From NCBI GenBank assembly GCA_900544675.1, contig UQVZ01000019.1, forward strand, positions 1 through 64,000: a stretch of DNA of 64,000 nt, written 5' to 3'. Below are positions 33,710 through 42,380 of the stretch, piece by piece. A program made the position numbers and the translations under genes. How positions within the stretch are numbered: position 1 is the first letter of the stretch; the number at the start of each line of letters is the position of its first letter. This stretch comes from an uncultured Bacteroides sp. Its GTDB lineage: Bacteria > Bacteroidota > Bacteroidia > Bacteroidales > Bacteroidaceae. The notes under the pieces were generated by a model. It searched no databases and was not told the DNA's origin. It saw only the letters and a program-made list of their open reading frames with translations.

Positions 33710-35578
33710 CTATTTTGAGACAGCATCTTTGTTTTGCCATATATTCTCTATATCAATTGTTTCGTTTTCAGGACGAAATCCAGCTTCTATCTTATCTATT
33801 TGTACAACAAGTGACATTTCAGCAAGTTGACCTGCAATTATACAAACCCCCGTTGATAATATCGGCAATGATTCAACTGAAACCTTGTCTAGATATGAAA
33901 TTGTATTGTTTACTTGTTGTATGTCCTTTTCATTAACAAGCCGATGTATAAAATAATTATGCAATTGTGATATTATAGTAGAAGAGATATCAGATGGGCG
34001 TTGACTGGCAATAGTCATGAATACTCCGAATTTTCGACCTTCTTTAATAATTTCTTCAAAAACTTCTAGTCGATAATCTTTCCACTCTTCACTTTCACGT
34101 GTTGATTGATAAGACAATATATTATGCGCTTCATCTACTATCAAGTTTAAGTATTTTTGAGCTTTTCCGGTTTTTTTATGTTCATTGTATAGTTTATTGG
34201 TTAGCAACAATGGGATACGTTTCTTTGTGTCAGTATTTACATCGCTTAAATCAACAACTACAACATTAGAATCGCCCCAAAAATCGCCCATATCTTTTGA
34301 AGAATTAAATATGCGAGAAATGTCTGATTCTGATTGACGAAGCTTATGAATTGCAGGAGCAATGTGCTCATTTAGTGCTCTGTTTGCTAACACATCATAT
34401 ATCATCCTCATGTACATTATACATATAAAGTTATGAATAAAACTTTCTGTAAACTTAAATTGATCTACATGCATGTATATACTTCGCGTTTCTATTCGAT
34501 CCGGATGGTCTTGCAAATTGATAAATTGGTTATTTGAATCGAGAAAAAAATAACAACTACTATTGTTATGATAATGAAAATCCGTTTTTAATCCTATATC
34601 TATTCCATTTTCGTCATATTTGGGAGGAAGTATTTCTGCTACATAATCAAGGAGCAATTCACTCTTGACCTTATCAGACATTATTAATATATCCTTAATT
34701 TGCTTTTTTAAAAAATTACGAAACATGTTTTCATCCTTATCAATCTTTTTATATAAATCAATACTTCTTGCGATGAAAGGTCGTTGTGTCTTTTCCGTTG
34801 CATTAGAGAATATACTCAATAAATTAATATCCAAAAAATCGTCATCCGCTAATGGAATTTTATCTCCATTATCTTTTCTTGTATTCAATTTATATACTTT
34901 TTTGTCAGAATCCGAAATAATGCTATTATGGGAAGAATACTCTCCATTAAAATCAAAAAATAAAAATTGAGCATTTTTCTTAAATGTACTATTGCCAAAA
35001 TAATGAGTAAAAAGCTGTCTATAAATTTTGGCCAATGTATATGACTTGCCTGATCCTGTATTGCCAAATATTCCGATATGACTAGAAAAAAGTTTTCCAA
35101 TACCAAGATTTACGGGAACAAGTGAATCATTTGCTAGATGACCTACCTCAATAGTTTCTTTGCCGGATCCAGCAAACGTATGAATAAGATTAAACTCTTC
35201 ATTTGTTAAAAGATGGCATTCGTTATCGATTAATGGCAATTCATTAATTCCACGACGAAAAGCCTTGTTGTCAATAAAACCAATTAATTTAACAATTAAA
35301 AATCTATTTATGGCATCTTCCACTGAAATCAATACTTTATCTTCTTGTTTACTCTCATCAATATACTCTGATTCTACCTTTCCAATAATCGGAGTGTATC
35401 CTTTAAGAATTTTTACATAGCTTCCTACAGAAACATTTTTTATCAATGTCCCTTTATAAATCAGATGGGAAGAATTTTTATTATGATCTACACGAATCTT
35501 GACCTCACGCCCATTTACCGAATATACTACTCCAACTCTAAATACTGAATTATGTATCCCTATATGTTTGTTATTCAT
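33710..35578 (-). CDS. HerA-like ATPase of a SIR2-HerA defence pair
   Basis: A 622-residue hexameric-type HerA/FtsK ATPase. The N-terminal beta-barrel (HAS-barrel, about 1-130) contains GVVYSVNGREVKIRVDHNK. Walker A is GIFGNTGSGKSYTLAK (about residues 170-185) and Walker B LNLIVDEAHNIL. IASQRPSDISSTIISQLHNYFIHRLVNEKD is the sensor and arginine-finger region typical of HerA. The gene overlaps the upstream SIR2-type gene by a few bases. SIR2-HerA pairs form large complexes that deplete NAD or cut DNA during phage infection. Strong AT bias compared with the flanking sugar and sulfur genes suggests horizontal transfer. Confidence 0.87.
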   Translation of the reverse strand: MNNKHIGIHNSVFRVGVVYSVNGREVKIRVDHNKNSSHLIYKGTLIKNVSVGSYVKILKGYTPIIGKVESEYIDESKQEDKVLISVEDAINRFLIVKLIGFIDNKAFRRGINELPLIDNECHLLTNEEFNLIHTFAGSGKETIEVGHLANDSLVPVNLGIGKLFSSHIGIFGNTGSGKSYTLAKIYRQLFTHYFGNSTFKKNAQFLFFDFNGEYSSHNSIISDSDKKVYKLNTRKDNGDKIPLADDDFLDINLLSIFSNATEKTQRPFIARSIDLYKKIDKDENMFRNFLKKQIKDILIMSDKVKSELLLDYVAEILPPKYDENGIDIGLKTDFHYHNNSSCYFFLDSNNQFINLQDHPDRIETRSIYMHVDQFKFTESFIHNFICIMYMRMIYDVLANRALNEHIAPAIHKLRQSESDISRIFNSSKDMGDFWGDSNVVVVDLSDVNTDTKKRIPLLLTNKLYNEHKKTGKAQKYLNLIVDEAHNILSYQSTRESEEWKDYRLEVFEEIIKEGRKFGVFMTIASQRPSDISSTIISQLHNYFIHRLVNEKDIQQVNNTISYLDKVSVESLPILSTGVCIIAGQLAEMSLVVQIDKIEAGFRPENETIDIENIWQNKDAVSK

Positions 35579-36764
35579 AACTTACGTGGATTGTTTTATT
35601 TATATATTCGAAAATCTTATTAATTGCATTCATATCTAAATGCTTAATACCACAAATCGCGTTTTTATATTCATCATCCACGTTCAATTCTTTCATTTTT
35701 GTTGGCGTAATGATAAGAATATTGTTATTGACACAAGTAGAATCAATACCTATATTCTTTTTAAACGCCTCTTCTTCTTCATCACAAAACGCAAAAATAA
35801 TCACTTTTAAAATTGGATTATTTTCTGCTGAACGTCTTGTAAGAGTTGCAATATGTTCATCGGCAAATGAAAATCCAACAACAAAAAGAACCGAATTTTC
35901 TTTTTCCAACGCATTGGAATATAATCGCATTAACTCATAGAAATGGTAATCTAGTACCGTTTCTGCAAATTTTCTTTTTGTCGGATTGATTATTATAAAT
36001 TTTTTATACGCAGTGATAAAAGCATCATAATCGGAAACATCATATGATAATTCAAGTTCTTCTGCATCTTCTATAATTTGCTCATATGTTTTTTCTATTT
36101 TTATTTCTTCCGACTCAGTAAACAGATCGATAAATTTATCATCTCCCATTTTTTTTATTTCTTCATCTACATAATAGTACCAAAAAGGTTCATGTACAAT
36201 GTGGCTTTCTTGTTCTCTCCAATTAATAGAACCATGTATTTTAAGTAAATTAAATACTGGTATTTCAGATGTGTGCTGAAAATGTACGCTTGTCTGCATT
36301 ATGGATTTCATAAAATTGGCTTCGTCATAAATAGGATTAATGCTTCCTCTAAAACCATCATTCAACTCTATATCCATTCCACTTGCAGCATCTTCAATCA
36401 TTAAGTCGATGTTTGTTGTAAATATATTTAATTGTTTATTGAGAATGCGAGAATGCCTTTTGTTTAATAGGTCATTCCATGTAATTAGATAGTTTTGATA
36501 ATTGCGCTTTGTTTGCAAATAATTACCTTCGGATTTGCAATACAATTTATTTGGCGCAATCACTGAATCGTAAAATGCTTTGTATATAGATGCTTCTGCA
36601 ATTTTATATTTATTCTCATGATGAGAATGTATATCATCGTTTAATCTAGTGAGCAATTTTTCTATCGAGTCTAAAGTTGCAAGATATGGGCGTGAAGCTC
36701 CTGAGCCAATTAAAAAATTAATATTAGCTGACTGAATGTAATAAATTAATTCTCTTATATTCAG
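35571..36764 (-). CDS. SIR2-family NADase of a SIR2-HerA pair, start codon disrupted by a MITE
   Basis: A SIR2-like domain protein, probably about 397 residues before disruption. The NAD-binding motif FLIGSGASRPYL (about residues 17-28 of the restored chain) lies upstream of the first TTG that now opens the frame (36656). Further motifs are IFTTNIDLMIEDAA, LLKIHGSINW and LFVVGFSFADEHIATL, all diagnostic for SIR2 NADases of defence systems. A 173-bp MITE entered the start codon. Removing it and one TCA duplication restores ATG-AAT-ATA in frame with this motif. At present only CTG stands there, overlapping the stop of a frame that crosses the element. Starting at 36656 would lose the GSGAS motif, so the gene may be silent or weakly expressed. 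Confidence 0.75.
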   Translation of the reverse strand: MNIRELIYYIQSANINFLIGSGASRPYLATLDSIEKLLTRLNDDIHSHHENKYKIAEASIYKAFYDSVIAPNKLYCKSEGNYLQTKRNYQNYLITWNDLLNKRHSRILNKQLNIFTTNIDLMIEDAASGMDIELNDGFRGSINPIYDEANFMKSIMQTSVHFQHTSEIPVFNLLKIHGSINWREQESHIVHEPFWYYYVDEEIKKMGDDKFIDLFTESEEIKIEKTYEQIIEDAEELELSYDVSDYDAFITAYKKFIIINPTKRKFAETVLDYHFYELMRLYSNALEKENSVLFVVGFSFADEHIATLTRRSAENNPILKVIIFAFCDEEEEAFKKNIGIDSTCVNNNILIITPTKMKELNVDDEYKNAICGIKHLDMNAINKIFEYINKTIHVSYE

Positions 36765-36936
36765 AGCCTGTTTAAATTTCCCGATAAAGTCATATTGTCA
36801 GGTCTCTTTTGAGTTTGTTTCCGGTCTGTTTTCCCGATTTTATGCGTCAGATAGCCCGCTATCCTCCTTATAAAATCAGAAAAACATCCTCGAAAACAAT
36901 TCTCAAAATAAACCTGAGCAAAATTTAAACAGGCTC
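36764..36936. mobile_element. MITE, copy 2 (173 bp), in the start codon of the SIR2 gene
   Basis: Termini GAGCCTGTTTAAATTT / AAATTTAAACAGGCTC match copy 1 at 10816-10986. TCA is duplicated on both sides (36761-36763, 36937-36939). The interior keeps TTTTGAGTTTGTTT, GGTCTGTTTTCC, AGAAAAACATCCTC and AACAATTCTCAAAATA in common with copy 1, and the apex GATAGC-CC-GCTATC. Read on the minus strand, an intact ATG (36940-36938) now opens a 59-codon frame through the element, ending at the TGA made by the duplicated TCA. Confidence 0.85.
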
Positions 36937-36960
36937 TCATATGTATCAACTATTTTTCAA

Positions 36961-39900
36961 TTATTCATATTTCTTATAATTCTCCACCTGCTCCAGCACT
37001 TTCTGGAAAACTTCATCATCCCACAGAGGAGGGTACCCCTCTTTGTAGAGAAGGTAGGTAAGCTGACTGGCGAGTTTACTTTTAAGGTTGTCGTTGTTCA
37101 GCCAATCGGCATAGATGGCTGTATCGTCTATCAGTGCTTTGATTTTCTTTGCCAATGCTATGCAACGCTCATCCGCATATTCAAAACTGTGTTTATCACG
37201 CACTTCGACGAGGACATCAAAGAAGGCTTTTTCTTCGAACGTAATGCCCAACTCCTTGAACTTTTCACTGTCTGCCTTCAGTCCTTTCAGAATATCCATC
37301 AGCTTGTCTGACAATCCATTGATTCGATAAGAGACCATATCAACCACTTCACTCACTACGTTTTGTGTCACTTCGTTTGTAAAAGTGAGTTTGTCACGAG
37401 TATTGTAAGCGTCGATTGTTTCTTCGAGCATCTTCTGGAAATGTTCGGCTTGTATCTTGTTCGTCCTGCTGTATGCTCTGATGGCTTTTGCGACGAGCTT
37501 GCAAAGAATCTGGAACTTAGTGAACGGCATTTTTATTTCATCCACCTCTTTGGTAAATGAATCACTGAAAATATTTTCTTCCACACCTTCATTCATTACA
37601 CGCTCCACACCACTTGCGAGAATTGCTTCCTGCACCATCTGCTCCACATGCCTGTTCATGCTTTCCGCATCATGTTCTGTAGCGGTCATTTTGTTTACGT
37701 ATGAGCAAATACCCATAAAACACTGGCTCCACGACACTTCTTCATCTGTCAGGATACCAGCAGGGTTGCAAATATTATAAGCGGAACGCAGACGCTTGAC
37801 GTGTTCTCTGAAAAGCTTCAGAAACGAGACCTCACCTTTTCGTTCTATGTTGTTGGCAAGTATGTATTCTGCAGCTTCCTGAATGAACTGAAGTCTTGCA
37901 AAGTCATTATCTCCGAAGAAACGTGTGAACGAAAGTCCCGACAATCGTTCCTGTAAAAGTTGCAGTTCATTTTTCAATATCTCATGGGCTGTTTCCAAAT
38001 CTTCTTGCGGACCGACCTCTCCACCATATTTCTTCATGGCTTTCTTCATTTCCTCGCGAATTCCGATATAGTCGATGATAAAACCGTATTCTTTAGTGCC
38101 ATACCTACGGTTTACTCTTGATATGGTCTGAATCAACGTATGCTTCGACAATGGTTTGTCATTATACAGCATAGTCAGGCAGGGCACGTCAAATCCGGTA
38201 ATCCACATATCCACATTGATGGATATATGAAAATTGGATTTCTCCGATTTGAACTCGGTGTCCAAGAAGTCCCTATATTTCTTGTCACCTAAAAGATTAT
38301 ATAATTCTTTTTCATCGTCTTTGTCACGTGTCATCACCATATTGACAAAAGCGATGTCTTTTAATTTCTCTCTTTCATCGGCAGTCAATACAAGTTCGTT
38401 CAACGCTTTCTTTTTCTCGAACCAATCCGGCTGCAATTCACGCATAATTTTATACAACCGGAACGCTATTTTCCTGTCAGCACAGGTAATCATTGCCTTT
38501 TGCAGCCGATCGGTTGTCTCCGTCCTGCATTTGTAATCGTCGATAATATCTTTGGCAACCCGGCGCAACACATCTTCATCGCCGATAATCACCTCCATGC
38601 TCGACATGGCAGCCTTGCTTTTGGCAATATCTTCCGGTGTAGCTCCTTCGTCTGCACACAGTCGGTAATACTCCTCCACTTTATCTGCCTGTTCTTTATT
38701 CAGAAAAACCCGAGCCAAACGAGGGTCATATTTAATAGGTACAGTAATGCCATCCGTTTCCGATTCCTTCATTGTGTATTGGTCAACCACATCACCAAAC
38801 ACGTGGATGGTCTCATCGATAGGTGTTCCGGTAAAGCCCACGTAAGTCGCATTTGGCAAAGCATCCCGGAGGTATTTAGCAAAGCCGTATGTAATTCGTG
38901 CCCCTATTTTGTCGGCTTCACCCTCTGTCTGTATAGACAACTTAGAACCGATATTGTTCTGTGAACGGTGTGCCTCATCACTCATACAGATAACATTGGA
39001 ACGTTCTGTCAACAGTCCGGTAGATTCTGCAAATTTCTGTATCGTGGTGATATAGACACCTCCCGTTTTCCGGGTACTCATCTCTTCGGCAAGGTCTTTA
39101 CGAGTATCAAATACTTTTACGGCTTCGTCTTCCAGATAACGTTTTGAGCGGCGGAACAGTTTTCCGCTTTGTTTTTCCAGGTCTTCCCTGTCAACAATGA
39201 TAAGTATAGTAGGACTGCCCAACTGCTTTTTGCATCGCAAAGCCAGTTGGCGGGCAAGGAACAGCATCGTATAGGTTTTGCCGCAACCAGTGGCTCCGAA
39301 ATAGGTTCCTCCTTTTCCATCACCTCCTACCGAACGCAAGTGGGTTAAAATATGGTCGCGCAGTTTGCGTGTGGCAAAGGACTGTGGATAACGGCATACG
39401 ATTTCAGTCGTATTATCTTCTTCCGATGAATCTGGGAAATAGACATAATCCCGTAAGATTTCCAATATGCGCTCTGGTGAGAGTGCTCCACGGATTAATG
39501 TCCGCAATGTATCGAGTCCTTTCCCTGCTTTGTCTTCATTGTCTACTTTCTTCCATTCGTAGAAAAATTCAAACGGAGTATAGGTTGTTCCGAGTGCGTT
39601 CTTTGCACCGTCACTAATAACCGCCAGCGCACAATATTTCAGCAATGCCGGTATATCCCGCATATAGCGGGTACAAATCTGGGTATGTGCATCACGTATA
39701 GTCGCGTTTTGCTTGGTGGGGTTCTTGAGTTCGATGATGCAGACCGGTATACCGTTTATAAAAAGCAAAATATCAGGACGGCGGTTTTCATTCCCCTGTT
39801 CCATAACAAACTGATTGACACAACGGAAAATATTATGGTCAGGATGCTCGAAGTCGATGTATTGCAAGCGAAAGGGATTGTCACGTCCATCGCTGTACGC

Positions 39901-40188
39901 AAAGTCGAAGCCATCGCGATAGAGCAAGAACGTATTCTGCAAGGCAAAGTAGTCGTTCTGTCCACCCGTATTGCGCAAGTTGGCAACAATGCTGTCCATC
40001 TCGGCTTCTGTCAACTGTTTGTCTTTATACTGTACGGCGAGGAAGTTCCGTAAATCCTTCTCTATAAGTGGGTCGGTATATTTACGATGAATATCATCAC
40101 CAAATGTATATTGCCAATGCGATTCACGGAGAAGACTAATAGTAGCCTCCTCAAACTGACTTTCATAGTATTTTCCGTTTGTTGCCAT
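36961..40188 (-). CDS. hsdR: Type I restriction endonuclease subunit R
   Basis: A 1075-residue motor-nuclease subunit that translocates and cuts unmodified DNA. The N-terminal PD-(D/E)XK nuclease shows ILLFINGIPVCIIELKNPTKQ. The SF2 helicase core follows with GATGCGKTYTMLFLARQL (Walker A), CMSDEAHRSQ (DEAH), GFTGTPIDET (motif III), and MWITGFDVPCLTMLY with QTISRVNRRYG (motifs V-VI). A helical C-terminal region probably contacts the methylase. The start at MATNGKYYESQFEEA was chosen since the longer frame runs to the hsdS stop. The hsdS stop is 13 bases upstream. Confidence 0.95.
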   Translation of the reverse strand: MATNGKYYESQFEEATISLLRESHWQYTFGDDIHRKYTDPLIEKDLRNFLAVQYKDKQLTEAEMDSIVANLRNTGGQNDYFALQNTFLLYRDGFDFAYSDGRDNPFRLQYIDFEHPDHNIFRCVNQFVMEQGNENRRPDILLFINGIPVCIIELKNPTKQNATIRDAHTQICTRYMRDIPALLKYCALAVISDGAKNALGTTYTPFEFFYEWKKVDNEDKAGKGLDTLRTLIRGALSPERILEILRDYVYFPDSSEEDNTTEIVCRYPQSFATRKLRDHILTHLRSVGGDGKGGTYFGATGCGKTYTMLFLARQLALRCKKQLGSPTILIIVDREDLEKQSGKLFRRSKRYLEDEAVKVFDTRKDLAEEMSTRKTGGVYITTIQKFAESTGLLTERSNVICMSDEAHRSQNNIGSKLSIQTEGEADKIGARITYGFAKYLRDALPNATYVGFTGTPIDETIHVFGDVVDQYTMKESETDGITVPIKYDPRLARVFLNKEQADKVEEYYRLCADEGATPEDIAKSKAAMSSMEVIIGDEDVLRRVAKDIIDDYKCRTETTDRLQKAMITCADRKIAFRLYKIMRELQPDWFEKKKALNELVLTADEREKLKDIAFVNMVMTRDKDDEKELYNLLGDKKYRDFLDTEFKSEKSNFHISINVDMWITGFDVPCLTMLYNDKPLSKHTLIQTISRVNRRYGTKEYGFIIDYIGIREEMKKAMKKYGGEVGPQEDLETAHEILKNELQLLQERLSGLSFTRFFGDNDFARLQFIQEAAEYILANNIERKGEVSFLKLFREHVKRLRSAYNICNPAGILTDEEVSWSQCFMGICSYVNKMTATEHDAESMNRHVEQMVQEAILASGVERVMNEGVEENIFSDSFTKEVDEIKMPFTKFQILCKLVAKAIRAYSRTNKIQAEHFQKMLEETIDAYNTRDKLTFTNEVTQNVVSEVVDMVSYRINGLSDKLMDILKGLKADSEKFKELGITFEEKAFFDVLVEVRDKHSFEYADERCIALAKKIKALIDDTAIYADWLNNDNLKSKLASQLTYLLYKEGYPPLWDDEVFQKVLEQVENYKKYE

Positions 40189-40201
40189 AACCGTTGTTGT
40201 T

Positions 40202-41329
40202 TTAAGAATGTATGACGTGTTGAAGCAATGCCGGACAGACTTCACGCGAAAGCCGGTCTGCTTCTTCGGCTATCTGATTGGCCTCATTGGCACACTTGTA
40301 GATATTGACAATAGCATGCTGAACTTCAATAGGTGGAAGAGGTATTTCTATGTCAATAAATCTATTCCAATCCAAATTTGCTCTCACACTTGAGTCACTA
40401 TAAAACCAGCCTAATCTATCCATTTCTGAATTTTTGAATATCATCATAAAATATTCTGGAAGAATAGGTTCTTCCTTATCAAGGATGAAAGTTGTATAAG
40501 CAGGAGAAATTAAAGCTGGAATATCTTTGTCGTACAAAGCGATACGAATACACTTATCTCGGCCTGTCTGCATGCCACTAAATGCGAATTCTCCTTTTCT
40601 AATAATTTTGTATTTGCTTATGTTTATTGTGTCCATCGAAGCGACTGTCGGCATAAACATTTTATTATTGTTTAATCCTAATACCTCATAGGGGGTGCCA
40701 TCTTTATTAGTCTCATCTATGACTTCTATTGCATTTCCGACACGATAATTTCGTACATTATTCTTCTTTTTTATTTCTTGGATATAACTCTGACAGACTT
40801 GCATCAGCGGAGCAGCCTTTGCCTCGTTTTGCTCTTTGATCTCCCGGAAGGCTCGCCATGCGTTCACCACTTTCTGTTGTTCGGCAATAGAGGGAAGAGG
40901 TATTTCAATATCAAGGAAACGAAGCCAGTCCAAATTGGCTCGAATGCTGGAATCGCTAATAAACCAGCCATATCGATCGCTTTCGTCCCGATTGAAATAC
41001 ATAAAAAAGTATTCCGGTAAAACGGTTTTCTTATTATTGATGATAAAAGTAGTATATGCAGGAGAAATTAAAGCAGGTTGATCATTGTCGTATAATCCAA
41101 TTCGAATACATATATCACGACCTGTTTGCATACCACTAAATATAAACATCCCTTTGGAAATAATTTTGTATTTAGTAATATCAACACCATCCAGATTGGC
41201 AACTGTTGGCATAAAAGTTTTGTCCCGATTTATGCCTACAACAAGATAATTATAACCTGCCGTATTTCTTTCATCACACTGCTCAATATAATCACCGAGC
41301 CTTACCCATTTTACACTGCTGCTTTTCAT
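40202..41329 (-). CDS. hsdS: Type I restriction specificity subunit S, with two near-duplicate recognition domains
   Basis: A 375-residue specificity subunit with two target-recognition domains (about residues 1-149 and 195-337), each followed by a conserved helical spacer (IAEQQKVVNAWRAFREIKEQ; IEVQHAIVNIYKCANEANQ). The two domains are unusually alike. From FMPTVA to EIPLP I count about 77 identities over 111 positions, including FSGMQTGRD, PALISPAYTTFI and SDSS[IV]RANLDW. Two equal domains predict a symmetric bipartite target. The start at MKSSSVKWVRLGDYIEQ follows an AGGAGG-type ribosome site and sits 1 base after the stop of the preceding gene. Confidence 0.93.
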   Translation of the reverse strand: MKSSSVKWVRLGDYIEQCDERNTAGYNYLVVGINRDKTFMPTVANLDGVDITKYKIISKGMFIFSGMQTGRDICIRIGLYDNDQPALISPAYTTFIINNKKTVLPEYFFMYFNRDESDRYGWFISDSSIRANLDWLRFLDIEIPLPSIAEQQKVVNAWRAFREIKEQNEAKAAPLMQVCQSYIQEIKKKNNVRNYRVGNAIEVIDETNKDGTPYEVLGLNNNKMFMPTVASMDTINISKYKIIRKGEFAFSGMQTGRDKCIRIALYDKDIPALISPAYTTFILDKEEPILPEYFMMIFKNSEMDRLGWFYSDSSVRANLDWNRFIDIEIPLPPIEVQHAIVNIYKCANEANQIAEEADRLSREVCPALLQHVIHS

Positions 41330-41330
41330 A

Positions 41331-42380
41331 TCACATTTCCTCCTTTCCATGCTGTTCCATAAAAAAGCGTTTTTGCTGCTCTATCTCTCTGCTCAACTCT
41401 TCTTCTGTCGGCATATATGCCATATATTTGGCCGCGAAAAGTTGCTCGCTACCGTTAAGAACAGAGTATCTTGCCAACACCTTGTCGGTTTCAGTACAAA
41501 GCAGTATGCCTATAGTCGGATTGTCGTTGTCATCTTTTACAAGGTCATCATACATCCGCACATACATATCCACCTGTCCCACATCGGCATGTGTCAAAGG
41601 ATGCGTTTTCAGTTCGAATAACACATAACGCTTGAGTTTAATATGATAGAACACGAGGTCGATATAAAAATCCCCTGTGTCCGTCGTAATATGTTTCTGC
41701 CTGTCAACAAAGGCAAACCCACGCCCCAATTCCATAATAAACTGTTGCAGATGGTCAATCAAAGCCTGCTCCAATTGACTCTCATCATATTTGCTGTCCT
41801 TGCGGAATCCCAAGAACTCGGCTACTACCGGACTCTTAATATATTCCAATGGGTCGCTGTTGGGTTCAATCTCCGGCGCGGGCAATGTCAGTCCTTCTCT
41901 TGCGCAAGCCATACGCCGGCCATAATATTGTGTACCGATGTTACGGCTAAGTGTTCTCGAACTCCACATCTGTTCCGAAGCTTCCTTTACGTACCATTCT
42001 CTTGCCTTGGGGTCTGCCACCTGTATAATCATACGAAAGTGCGTCCACGTCAGATTGTGAACGCACGCGTTCACAATCTCCAAATCATTGAAACACAGAT
42101 AAAACTGGCGGAAATAATCCAAATTACGCTTGTTGAATGTGCTCCCGTATTTAGGCACCAGTTGCTCTGCCAATGTTTTAATCAACCGCTTACCATATTG
42201 CGCACGGGCAGCTCCCTGCTGTTCTTCTTCCACAATGCGCCGTCCGATATGCCAATAAGTAAGCACCACAATCTGATTGGTTGTTGCGTATGCCTGCTTC
42301 CTGCCCCGTTCAATGATAGTTTGTATATCAGTCACGAACCCTTCAGCCACCAAGTTTTTTTGCACCTTATTCTCTTCCAT
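41331..42380 (-). CDS. DUF1016 / YhcG-family PD-(D/E)XK nuclease
   Basis: A 349-residue protein with the DUF1016 N-terminal domain (about 15-170: VLTYWHIGRRIVEEEQ, FNKRNLDYFRQFY, LTWTHFRMIIQV) and a C-terminal PD-(D/E)XK nuclease core (FAFVDRQKHI, FYIDLVFYHIKLKRYVLFELKTHPLTHAD). The D…E-x-K triad is visible. YhcG proteins often accompany type I restriction modules; their role is not settled and could be nuclease support or DNA-end handling. It overlaps the end of hsdM by 14 bases and its stop is 1 base before hsdS, so translation is coupled on both sides. Confidence 0.9.
   Translation of the reverse strand: MEENKVQKNLVAEGFVTDIQTIIERGRKQAYATTNQIVVLTYWHIGRRIVEEEQQGAARAQYGKRLIKTLAEQLVPKYGSTFNKRNLDYFRQFYLCFNDLEIVNACVHNLTWTHFRMIIQVADPKAREWYVKEASEQMWSSRTLSRNIGTQYYGRRMACAREGLTLPAPEIEPNSDPLEYIKSPVVAEFLGFRKDSKYDESQLEQALIDHLQQFIMELGRGFAFVDRQKHITTDTGDFYIDLVFYHIKLKRYVLFELKTHPLTHADVGQVDMYVRMYDDLVKDDNDNPTIGILLCTETDKVLARYSVLNGSEQLFAAKYMAYMPTEEELSREIEQQKRFFMEQHGKEEM

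Noticed and set aside
36761..36949. A small gene of about 60 codons upstream of SIR2
   Set aside because: It is the translated MITE plus the original SIR2 start codon; the frame ends in the target duplication and has no coding signature.
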